A stretch of DNA of 64,000 nucleotides from Bacteroidales bacterium (GTDB lineage: Bacteria > Bacteroidota > Bacteroidia > Bacteroidales > UBA932), in assembly GCA_017935505.1 (NCBI GenBank), contig JAGBHM010000017.1, forward strand, positions 95,547-159,546. The letters run 5' to 3'. Below are positions 44,070 through 51,750 of this stretch, piece by piece (position 1 is the stretch's first letter; each line of letters opens with the position of its first letter). The notes beneath the pieces were generated by a model. The model did no database searches. It was not told the origin of the DNA and saw only the letters and a program-made list of their open reading frames with translations. The position numbers and the translations under genes were made by a program.

Positions 44070-44983
44070 AATGCTGCTACTTTTGCTTTAGCAAACTCAC
44101 CAAGTTTTGCATCAGCTGCAATAAGTTTGTAATACTCACAAGCTTTTGCGCTGTTTCCTTTAGCCTCGTAAGATCTTGCAAGGTTGTAGTTTACATTTGC
44201 ATTGGCTTTAGCCTTTGAAAGAAGCTCAATAGCATCGTCATATTTTTTCAATGCAACAGCTGCTGTTCCACCAATCATGTATGCATTAGGGTTCTCACCA
44301 TATTCCAATGATTTCTTTGCATTGTCAAGAGCTCCCTGGCTGTTTTTTGCTCTCAAATCAGCGTTGGCTTTCTTTACATAAACATTAACCAATTGTTTCT
44401 TTGCATTTGCCTCCTGACCAAGAGTCATAGCTTTCTCAAATGCTGCAATAGCTCCAGCTGCATCACCCAACTGGTTTTTGCACATGCCTATTCTCAAGTA
44501 AGCCATTCCGTTATCAGGATCCTCTGCAAGAGCCTTCTCATATTCTACGATAGCCTCAGCAAATTTTTTCTCATTGAGGAGCTGGTTACCGTCGGTAATG
44601 AAGATAAGAGGAATAAGCTCCTTAGCCTCACTTGCAGTCTCAGCATCACCCCACTCGGTAGCTTTTGCGATAGCCTCTTTGAATTTTGCAATAGCTCCAT
44701 CCAAATCTTTGGCATTTGCAGCCTCTTTACCTATTTTAACCAATATTCTAGGGATAATACCTTTACACTCTGTAGCCAATTGAGTTCCGGCCTCACCAGC
44801 AGCCTCTGCAAGTGACAATGCTTTCTGGAATCCGGCAAGAGCATCATTATCATTGCCTTCAGTCAGAGCTGTAGCTGCATTGTTGTAAACTTCAGTTGCT
44901 TCACCCAAATCCTGTGCATAAGCATTTGCGAAAACAAATAGTGAAGCAAATGCCATAATCAAAAATTTACTGAATCTTTTCAT
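44060..44983 (-). CDS. exported TPR-repeat protein
   Basis: A 307-residue protein with signal peptide (FLIMAFASLFVFANAYAQD) and five to seven TPR or TPR-like units. The clearest are LNEKKFAEAIVEYEKALAED and AYLRIGMCKNQLGDAAGAIAAFEKAM. Periplasmic scaffold is likely; partner unknown. It is the first gene of a minus-strand run of six (TPR, U32, holB, ricT, gldH, trmB), and its 3' end overlaps the U32 start by 10 bases. Confidence 0.9.
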   Translation of the reverse strand: MKRFSKFLIMAFASLFVFANAYAQDLGEATEVYNNAATALTEGNDNDALAGFQKALSLAEAAGEAGTQLATECKGIIPRILVKIGKEAANAKDLDGAIAKFKEAIAKATEWGDAETASEAKELIPLIFITDGNQLLNEKKFAEAIVEYEKALAEDPDNGMAYLRIGMCKNQLGDAAGAIAAFEKAMTLGQEANAKKQLVNVYVKKANADLRAKNSQGALDNAKKSLEYGENPNAYMIGGTAAVALKKYDDAIELLSKAKANANVNYNLARSYEAKGNSAKACEYYKLIAADAKLGEFAKAKVAALCK

Positions 44984-45116
44984 GGTTTTTCTTTTTTAAA
45001 TTTTAGAGTATGTGGTTTTTATATTCAATAATCGTGCTAATTGCCTTATTTTTTTTGCAAGCAGAGACAAAAATAAAAAAAAATACAGACAGAGACAAAA
45101 AACCATATGAAATTTG

Positions 45117-45124
45117 TACTTTTG
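45117..45124 (+). promoter_or_regulatory. -7 box of the M16-family gene
   Basis: TACTTTTG matches TAnnTTTG, 27 bases before the ATG at 45152. Nothing else is named in the 168-base gap 44984-45151. Confidence 0.5.
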
Positions 45125-45151
45125 TGGGATATACCTCCAAAATAAAAAGAT

Positions 45152-48013
45152 ATGAAGCAGTTTATCGGGATATTAGCAATATTGATTTGTGTTTGCAGCA
45201 GCTTGTTTGCCCAGGATGTTGAACAATTACCGGAAGATCCGAGGGTAAAAAAAGGCACTTTGGCAAACGGATTGTCATATATTCTCATAAAGAACAAGGA
45301 TATAAAGGGGAGTGCCCATTTTGGAATAGCCCAAAAGGTTGGAACTACGCTGGAGAATGAGAACCAGAAGGGAATGTTCAAAATGCTGGAGACTCTTACA
45401 GTGAGGGGAACCCGCAACTTTACCGATTCCACCATTACACAATATCTGAAATCTATCGGCCTCTCTTCGGATGATATCTCCTTCTCAACAAAGGATGATG
45501 ACATCACCTATCTTATAAAGAATGTTCCGGTAGGCAAGGGCAATAGTATAGACTCTTCACTCCTGATATTGTACAACTGGCTGGGTTCAATCAATATTGA
45601 TGAGGAGGATATCAGAGAGGAGATACCTTTTGTAAAGAACAGGCTCTTCTATGAGTGGGATGCAGAGAAGAGGCTCAGATGCAAATTGTTGGAAGAGCTC
45701 TATCCCGACAGCGGCTATGCAGATATGAAATATTCTGATATCGAGAAGATCGGCAATTTTACCTCAAAAGATCTGAGGAACTTTTATTATACATGGTTCC
45801 GTCCGGATTTCCAAGCTGTTGTTGTGGTTGGAGATATCGATCTCAATCTTATCGAAACAAAAGTGAAGTCGATTTTTGTAACAATTCCAAAACCTCTGGA
45901 TAAGAAAAAGAGGAGTTACTACAAACCGAAACCTTTTGATGGAGTGAAGGTGAGTATCCTCAAGGATAAGGAGTATGACAAGACAAAGATCTCCATAGAT
46001 ATATTGAAGGAGCCGCTTGTTGCAAAATACAAGAAGACATCGGTTCCGTTCATTCAGGAGTATATGGACCATGCAATATCGAATCTGGTTGCTGGACGTA
46101 TCCGCGACGGTATTATAAATCAGAATCTTCCTATAACAAATCTTGTGGTGGAGAAGGGAAAATTCATGAATATGCACAATCTCGAGGCCTTTTCTATATC
46201 ATTTGAGACATTGCCGGAGATGATCTATTCATCAACCGCTTTTGTAAATGCCGAGATTGGAAAGATGGCAAAGTATGGTTTCAATGGCCAGGAGTTCAGC
46301 AAATCCAAGGATATATATTTCAGAGAACTTGAGAATCTCTATGACAACAGGAGCAAAATGGGCAATGATGCCTATCTTAAACGGGCCCTGGACTACTACT
46401 ACGACGGATTTTCATTGGCCAGTGTTGAGCTGAAATTTGAGATAATGAAAGAGATTCTCTTTACCATAACCCTGAATCAGCTGAATAAATATGCTGAGGC
46501 TATGCTGGGGCAGGAGGATAATGTGGTGATATCATGCAGAATGCCTGAATATGAGGGAATTGAGGAGATAACTCCGGAGAGGGTTCTCTCTGCCTACCGC
46601 GATGCCGGTCTCAAGACTCCTTCTATAGAGCACGAGGCTCCGGTTGTTATCTGGCCACAGTTTGATGCAGGCAGGGGGCTATCGGCTGCAATTACATCGG
46701 AGGTTTCAGACCCTGTTACAGGAGCATCTGTGTTCATGCTTTCAAACGGCGCAACAGTGGTGCTTAAAAATACAAATTCAGACACCGTCGCATTCAGGGC
46801 TGTAAGTAAAGGTGGCCTCTCTCTCGTTCCGGGTGCAAATTTGGGCAATTCCGGATATATTAATGATGTATTGAATCTTGGAGGCCTTGGAAATTTCTCA
46901 CAGCCGAATATGGCAAGACTATTCTCATACAACAATATGGATCTGAGGGCGGGCCTTAGTGAAAATATGGAGCACCTCGACGGATATTCTGATAAAAAGA
47001 ACCTTGAGAAACTGATGCATGCCATCAATTGGAGCCTTACCGAACGAAGGGCGGATGAGGCGGCCTTTGATGTCTACAAAAAGGGAAAGGTCTTTGAGAC
47101 CTCCTACCGAAGCCTCTCTCCGGCAAATGCATTCAGAGATTCGATACTCTACTATAATTACAGCAACAAGAACTATGTGAAAAGGGCCGGCAAGGAGGAG
47201 GTGGCCGGCATGCAGTATGCAAAGATGCTGGAGCAGACTAGGAAAAGGTTCTCCAATGCTGCTGATTTTGTCTTTGTCTTTGTGGGCAATGTGGAAACCG
47301 AGATATTCAAGGAGATGATTGTCAAATATATAGGCGGTATTCCAGGTAATGTTTCACAAAAAGAGGACTGGTTCATTATACCAAACTACCTTACCAAGGG
47401 CAATGTTGAGAGGCGATTCCTCTACAGAATGATAAATCCGCGTACATATTCAAATGTAACATACTCTTTGGGCATGGAGTATAATCTTGAGAATTATGTT
47501 CTGGGTAACCTTCTCGAGGCATATCTCAAGAAGGTGTTTGACGGAAGGAACGTGAGGCGTCTTGTAACCAGAGCCGATTTGTCTTTGGGATTGAAATATT
47601 ATCCTGAATCGATATTGGAGGTAAATGCCTATTTCGAAACCGACAGTCTGAACTCTGGAAATGTGATGGAGATTATGGCTAACTCTTTGAAGGAGGCTGC
47701 GGATGGCATATCTGCCGCATATTTCACCCAACTCAAAAAAGATATTGCCGGCTCTTTCAAGAAGAAGAGTGTTACCCGTGAATACTGGCTGGATATCATG
47801 TCGCAGCGATATATGATAGGCAAGGATTTCCACAGCAATTATATCAAGGTTCTGGATGCTCTGGGAGCAGATGATTTTGCTGCATATGTCGGGAAACTCC
47901 TCAATGAGGGCAACAAAGTCTCCATAGTAATGGATGGAACAACAAAGGATGTAAATACCCAGAACCTCTTTAAAGAGAATGAGTTCATAAAGGATTTCTT
48001 TAATGTCTACTAA
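45152..48013 (+). CDS. M16-family (insulinase-like) protein lacking the zinc motif
   Basis: A 953-residue exported protein (signal peptide ending CSSLFAQD) with two M16 halves. The first half starts with the typical RVKKGTLANGLSYILIKNKD and VGTTLENENQKGMF. Active members then have HxxEH with both histidines; here the aligned positions are K77-M-L-E80-T81 (MFKMLETL), so both metal ligands are lost and only Glu80 remains. The rest of the fold is kept, including FYYTWFRPDFQAVVVVGDID, so I call it a non-catalytic M16 protein. It may be a partner of an active M16 peptidase, which is not in the window, or a peptide-binding chaperone. Confidence 0.88.
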   Translation: MKQFIGILAILICVCSSLFAQDVEQLPEDPRVKKGTLANGLSYILIKNKDIKGSAHFGIAQKVGTTLENENQKGMFKMLETLTVRGTRNFTDSTITQYLKSIGLSSDDISFSTKDDDITYLIKNVPVGKGNSIDSSLLILYNWLGSINIDEEDIREEIPFVKNRLFYEWDAEKRLRCKLLEELYPDSGYADMKYSDIEKIGNFTSKDLRNFYYTWFRPDFQAVVVVGDIDLNLIETKVKSIFVTIPKPLDKKKRSYYKPKPFDGVKVSILKDKEYDKTKISIDILKEPLVAKYKKTSVPFIQEYMDHAISNLVAGRIRDGIINQNLPITNLVVEKGKFMNMHNLEAFSISFETLPEMIYSSTAFVNAEIGKMAKYGFNGQEFSKSKDIYFRELENLYDNRSKMGNDAYLKRALDYYYDGFSLASVELKFEIMKEILFTITLNQLNKYAEAMLGQEDNVVISCRMPEYEGIEEITPERVLSAYRDAGLKTPSIEHEAPVVIWPQFDAGRGLSAAITSEVSDPVTGASVFMLSNGATVVLKNTNSDTVAFRAVSKGGLSLVPGANLGNSGYINDVLNLGGLGNFSQPNMARLFSYNNMDLRAGLSENMEHLDGYSDKKNLEKLMHAINWSLTERRADEAAFDVYKKGKVFETSYRSLSPANAFRDSILYYNYSNKNYVKRAGKEEVAGMQYAKMLEQTRKRFSNAADFVFVFVGNVETEIFKEMIVKYIGGIPGNVSQKEDWFIIPNYLTKGNVERRFLYRMINPRTYSNVTYSLGMEYNLENYVLGNLLEAYLKKVFDGRNVRRLVTRADLSLGLKYYPESILEVNAYFETDSLNSGNVMEIMANSLKEAADGISAAYFTQLKKDIAGSFKKKSVTREYWLDIMSQRYMIGKDFHSNYIKVLDALGADDFAAYVGKLLNEGNKVSIVMDGTTKDVNTQNLFKENEFIKDFFNVY

Positions 48014-48022
48014 TATTGGAAT

Positions 48023-48622
48023 ATGAGAGAGAGGATGTCATATATAGTTGAGATAGGCAACTGCCTTGTATCATCGGAGATAATTACCGAATATTTTGCA
48101 TGTGATTACCAGGCCTGCCATGGCTGCTGCTGCATTATAGGCGATAGTGGCGCGCCAATGGAGGATGGTGAGGAGAAGCTGTTTGAGCAGGAGTATGGCG
48201 GTTATGAACATCTTCTTACACCAGAGGGAAAGGAGGCCTTGAAACAGCAGGGCTTTGCTGTAACTGATAGGGATGGTGACCTTGTAACACCTCTTGTAAA
48301 TAATGAAGAGTGTGCCTATACCTGTTTCGATTGCGACGGAAACTGTTTCTGTGCAGTGGAGAAGGCCTACTATGCCGGCACCTCAAAATTCCAGAAACCA
48401 ATCTCCTGCAGATTGTATCCGATAAGAGTCTCAACCCTCTCCAATGGTATGCTCGCGTTAAATCTGCACAGATGGCAGATCTGCAGGGATGCCTTCAAAA
48501 AGGGAGAAAAAGAAAAGATTCCCGTATATAAATTTCTACGGGAACCTTTAATTCACAGATTTGGAGAAGAATTCTACTCTTCGCTCGAAGAGGCTGCCAA
48601 CAGCCTTTTGGCCTCTAAATAG
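48023..48622 (+). CDS. DUF3109 cysteine-rich protein
   Basis: A 199-residue protein of the DUF3109 family. It has a CxxCCC-like cluster (YQACHGCCCIIGDSGAPM) and further cysteines (CAYTCFDCDGNCFCAVEKAYY, PISCRLYPIRV) suggesting a metal or Fe-S site. Function unknown. It starts 9 bases after the M16 gene and its 3' end overlaps the converging DUF2007 gene by 49 bases. Confidence 0.92.
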   Translation: MRERMSYIVEIGNCLVSSEIITEYFACDYQACHGCCCIIGDSGAPMEDGEEKLFEQEYGGYEHLLTPEGKEALKQQGFAVTDRDGDLVTPLVNNEECAYTCFDCDGNCFCAVEKAYYAGTSKFQKPISCRLYPIRVSTLSNGMLALNLHRWQICRDAFKKGEKEKIPVYKFLREPLIHRFGEEFYSSLEEAANSLLASK

Positions 48623-48789
48623 TCCTTCTCGTCTACAAGAAGTTCAATGGCGAGCAATCCGGTGTTGGGCATTGTTACATAGGGCATATTCTCATTTGCC
48701 ACCCAGGCCGGAATACCGTTGCTCTCAAGCATACCCTTTGCAACATTTGCACTGAAGGCATTGTTGTATCTGGCAACGCATGTTCTCAT
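48574..48789 (-). CDS. DUF2007 small protein
   Basis: A 71-residue protein (RTCVARYNNAFSANVAKGML, then ELLVDEKDYLEAKRLL) of the DUF2007 family, sometimes described as putative signal-transducing domains; fold ferredoxin-like by family. Its tail overlaps the end of the DUF3109 gene on the other strand. The overlap is real for both, since both products are conserved in sequence. Confidence 0.85.
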   Translation of the reverse strand: MRTCVARYNNAFSANVAKGMLESNGIPAWVANENMPYVTMPNTGLLAIELLVDEKDYLEAKRLLAASSSEE

Positions 48790-48821
48790 AAATGCTTCCT
48801 CCTTATAATAGTGTTGGTGTA

Positions 48822-49289
48822 TTAGTCACGCTCTCTCATTAGATACTCGATGCTGCGTGAGAAGCGCAATGTATCTTTCCTGAGTCCTGAGATTGTTGCC
48901 GGTATATCGGAATAGTCAATGACAACAGCATCCTCATATGTCCTCATGAAACGGAGGAACTTGTTTTTCAATCTGAATGTGAGAGATGTCTCTGTTTCGC
49001 TCTCCAATACAAAATTGGCATTCTCAAAAAGTGTTATGATCTCCTCTTTCTTTGTCTTCAGGTTCTCTGCTGTATAGATCTTTTTCTTCTGGTATCCTAC
49101 AAATGGATATACACCTGCAAAAGCAATAAAGAAGAGGAGAATCTTCCACCATGCACCCTCTTTGAACAGGTCAAATACTGTAGTACCTTCAGGCCTTGTA
49201 GATGTATAGAACATTATGGTTACAAGGATGCAGAAAAAAATGGCGATGTAAAAGAAATACTTTACAGATCTGATAAGATGTTTTTTCAT
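48822..49289 (-). CDS. two-helix membrane protein, uncharacterised
   Basis: A 155-residue protein with two hydrophobic segments (YFFYIAIFFCILVTIMFY, 11-28, and KILLFFIAFAGVYPFVGY, 48-65) and a cytoplasmic tail. The tail (ENANFVLESETETSLTFRLKNKFLRFMRTYEDAVVI) reads as a small beta-rich domain. I do not recognise a named family. It shares a divergent promoter region with the coiled-coil gene at 49428. Confidence 0.78.
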   Translation of the reverse strand: MKKHLIRSVKYFFYIAIFFCILVTIMFYTSTRPEGTTVFDLFKEGAWWKILLFFIAFAGVYPFVGYQKKKIYTAENLKTKKEEIITLFENANFVLESETETSLTFRLKNKFLRFMRTYEDAVVIDYSDIPATISGLRKDTLRFSRSIEYLMRERD

Positions 49290-49363
49290 ATAATTGTTTT
49301 TTATTTGTAATCAGGATTGTGAGCATGAATTTTGCATGTGCAATAGGCATGCCTTAAGGCTCG

Positions 49364-49371
49364 CAAATTTA
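49364..49371 (-). promoter_or_regulatory. -7 box of the two-helix membrane protein gene
   Basis: Minus strand TAAATTTG matches TAnnTTTG; leader about 68 bases to the ATG at 49289. Confidence 0.45.
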
Positions 49372-49382
49372 AGAATTTTTAC

Positions 49383-49390
49383 TACTTTTG
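49383..49390 (+). promoter_or_regulatory. -7 box of the coiled-coil membrane protein gene
   Basis: TACTTTTG matches TAnnTTTG, about 37 bases before the ATG at 49428. Confidence 0.5.
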
Positions 49391-49427
49391 CAATTCAACG
49401 CATGTATTTATATAAAAAATAAGAGAT

Positions 49428-50288
49428 ATGGAAAAGAATTTTAAGGTTTTGATTGGATCTCTTGCCGGAGTTGTTGTTCTTCTGGTGGGAATTTTAATTT
49501 ATGTATGGGTAGACCGTAACAGCCTTATTAATGATTTGACAGTTGATAAAGAGACTCTTACTGCAGAAATGGTGCAATTGCAGCAAGATTATTCTGCCCT
49601 TTCAACAACAAATGACACTCTGAATAATGAGCTTATGCTGGAGAGGGAGAAGGTTGCACAGCTGATTGAGAGAGTTCAGAAGACAGAGGCCAGAAACAAA
49701 GCACAGTTGCGCAAATATGAGAAGGAGCTTGGCACATTGCGCTCAATAATGAGAGGTTATATCAAGCAGATAGACTCGTTGAATACTCTTAATACCACAT
49801 TGAGGAAAGAGGCTGCCGTTGCCAAGAAGGAGGCACGTGAGAGCCGCAACAAATATGAAAATCTCAAATCTACAACAGAAGAGTTGGGCAAGCAGGTTGA
49901 ACTTGGTTCTATCGTGAAGGGACGTGGCCTTACAATGGTTGGCGTAACTGAAACAGGAAAAGAGACCGACAGAAGCAGCCGTACCGCAAAACTGAAAGCA
50001 TGTCTGAACCTTGTTGAGAATACTTTGGCCAAGAAGGGCCCTCGTACCGTTTATATAAGGGTAAAAGGTCCGGATGGAATCCTCATGACAAGCGACCAGC
50101 AACAGATATTCAGCGTAAACGGTGAGCAGATGATCTACTCGGCATCACGTCAGGTGGACTATCAGGGATCTGAGGTTGAGATATGCATATACTTCTCTGC
50201 AGGACAGAAATTCGTAAAAGGAGTGTATACAGTTGATGCCTATACAACCGAAGGCAAACTTGCATCAGGCGATGCACTGTTGAGATAA
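49428..50288 (+). CDS. membrane-anchored coiled-coil protein, uncharacterised
   Basis: A 286-residue protein with an N-terminal membrane helix (VLIGSLAGVVVLLVGILIYVW, 7-27), a long coiled coil (about 32-160, heptads such as ALSTTNDTLNNELMLEREKV) and a C-terminal beta-rich domain (about 165-286) with GRGLTMVGVTETGKETDRSSRTAKLKA and a YIRVKGPDG strand. The start and N-in topology place the coiled coil in the periplasm. It looks like a conserved Bacteroidales protein of unknown role; the build is that of envelope tethers or cell-shape factors. hemW follows 23 bases later. Confidence 0.85.
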   Translation: MEKNFKVLIGSLAGVVVLLVGILIYVWVDRNSLINDLTVDKETLTAEMVQLQQDYSALSTTNDTLNNELMLEREKVAQLIERVQKTEARNKAQLRKYEKELGTLRSIMRGYIKQIDSLNTLNTTLRKEAAVAKKEARESRNKYENLKSTTEELGKQVELGSIVKGRGLTMVGVTETGKETDRSSRTAKLKACLNLVENTLAKKGPRTVYIRVKGPDGILMTSDQQQIFSVNGEQMIYSASRQVDYQGSEVEICIYFSAGQKFVKGVYTVDAYTTEGKLASGDALLR

Positions 50289-50311
50289 TTTACCGCATAA
50301 ATCCTCTACTG

Positions 50312-51478
50312 TTGGCCGGTATCTATATTCATATACCCTTCTGCTCGCAGTTCTGTACATACTGCAATTTCTACTCTGTAAAGCAGTTGGGGCTGAGAGA
50401 GCAGTTTGTGGATGCCCTGCTCGGGGAGGCGGCCGTCAAAAGGGATTTTTTTAAAGATACAAGGAGTTCCGTAACCACTATATATATTGGTGGCGGAACT
50501 CCTTCTGTTTTGCCTCTACCTATGTTGGAACGCCTCGTTGGTGGTGTAAAGGAGCTGTTTGGCTTGCAGTCTGGTATAGAGGAGTTCACAATTGAGGTGA
50601 ATCCAAATGATATTACCCCAGAATATGCTGCAGGACTTGTTGCACTGGGCGTAACAAGAGTGAGTATGGGCATACAGTCCTTTATTGCCTCTCATCTGAA
50701 GTGGATGAACCGCAGGCATACGGCAGAAGAGGGTGTTTGTGCATTCAGAATATTGCGTGATGCCGGAATAAAAAACATTAGTCTCGATCTGATTTTTGGG
50801 TACGAACTCCTTTCTGAAGAGGATTGGAAGTATAATATAGATCGGATGACAGCCCTTGCTCCGGAGCATATTTCTGCCTATCAGCTGAGTATAGAGTCTG
50901 GCAGTGCGCTTGGTGCAATGGCAAGAAGGGGTGAGTATCGGGGGCTCAGTGATGCCGAATGTGAGAAACAGTACCATTTGCTTCAGAGAAAACTCTCAGA
51001 AGCGGGATATGAGCAGTATGAAATATCAAATTTTGCAAAGAGAAATTCCGATGGCGAGGTTATGAAATCTCAGCATAACAGCTCCTATTGGGATGGCACT
51101 CCCTATCTGGGGCTTGGGCCGGCTGCGCACTCCTTTAACGGCAAGTATGCGCCTGATGGACCAAAAAGATTGTGGAATACTCCGTCGGTAAAGAAATATT
51201 GCAATTACTACAATAAAGGGGAGGGGCTTTTGTCCGACATTTGCGGATATGAGGAGCTCTCTGCCGAAAATATCTTTGATGAGACTATAATGCTGGGGCT
51301 GCGCCGCACCTGCGGATTTTCACTGGAGAGCCTCGATAAACAATTTTTATCTCAAATAACACCTCAGATTAACAGCCTGATTAGTAATGGCTTGCTTGTG
51401 ATGGAAGGTGATAATGTCAGAATTCCTGCACATAAATTGTTTGTCTCTGACTTTATCATAGAGCGACTGTTTGTATAG
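50312..51478 (+). CDS. hemW: radical SAM heme chaperone HemW
   Basis: Radical SAM protein of 388 residues related to HemN; it binds heme and delivers it to respiratory enzymes. The [4Fe-4S] motif is CSQFCTYC (C11, C15, C18: CxxxCxxC) and the fold continues with IYIGGGTPSVL, TIEVNPND and GIQSF. The HemN-specific fourth cysteine after CxxxCxxC is not present (next is NFYS), so heme-chaperone rather than coproporphyrinogen oxidase function is favoured. The start appears to be a TTG; no ATG or GTG fits the conserved N-terminus MAGIYIHIPFC. Confidence 0.92.
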   Translation: MAGIYIHIPFCSQFCTYCNFYSVKQLGLREQFVDALLGEAAVKRDFFKDTRSSVTTIYIGGGTPSVLPLPMLERLVGGVKELFGLQSGIEEFTIEVNPNDITPEYAAGLVALGVTRVSMGIQSFIASHLKWMNRRHTAEEGVCAFRILRDAGIKNISLDLIFGYELLSEEDWKYNIDRMTALAPEHISAYQLSIESGSALGAMARRGEYRGLSDAECEKQYHLLQRKLSEAGYEQYEISNFAKRNSDGEVMKSQHNSSYWDGTPYLGLGPAAHSFNGKYAPDGPKRLWNTPSVKKYCNYYNKGEGLLSDICGYEELSAENIFDETIMLGLRRTCGFSLESLDKQFLSQITPQINSLISNGLLVMEGDNVRIPAHKLFVSDFIIERLFV

Positions 51479-51528
51479 AAAAAACGGTCATTAAAATGCG
51501 ACAAAATCCTAGCGAATTTAGCTAAATA

Positions 51529-51580
51529 AAATAGGAATTGCAAATTTTGAGCATAAAAATTCTACGGGCATTTCCTATTT
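51529..51580. repeat. long stem-loop upstream of the SusC-SusD locus
   Basis: A 13-base inverted repeat with one mismatch (AAATAGGAATTGC at 51529-51541 and GCATTTCCTATTT at 51568-51580) encloses a second 6-bp stem (AATTTT 51543-51548 with AAAATT 51556-51561). No T-run follows, so it is a poor terminator. It may shape a leader RNA or bind protein. Confidence 0.6.
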
Positions 51581-51629
51581 CGAACATTTTCCCAATCCAA
51601 ATAACAATCGGCTGTCAAAGCTACATATA

Positions 51630-51648
51630 GGTAATACAAGGTATTACC
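51630..51648. promoter_or_regulatory. 19-bp perfect dyad, candidate operator
   Basis: GGTAATAC, spacer AAG, GTATTACC: an exact 8-bp inverted repeat centred on 51639, about 110 bases before the SusC start. The size and spacing fit a dimeric helix-turn-helix regulator. No regulator gene is next to the locus. The rest of the 272-base gap 51479-51750 has only an imperfect -7-like TGGTTTTG at 51701. Confidence 0.55.
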
Positions 51649-51750
51649 AAGGGTTTATAGTGCTGATTTTTAACCACCGTTTTATGTTATCGGTTATATG
51701 TGGTTTTGCGGCATTACAATTTATAAAATAAATAACCTAATTTTTAACAA

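Noticed and set aside
50312..51478. Coproporphyrinogen III oxidase HemN
   Set aside because: Lacks the further cysteine after CxxxCxxC and is shorter than HemN; HemW fits better.
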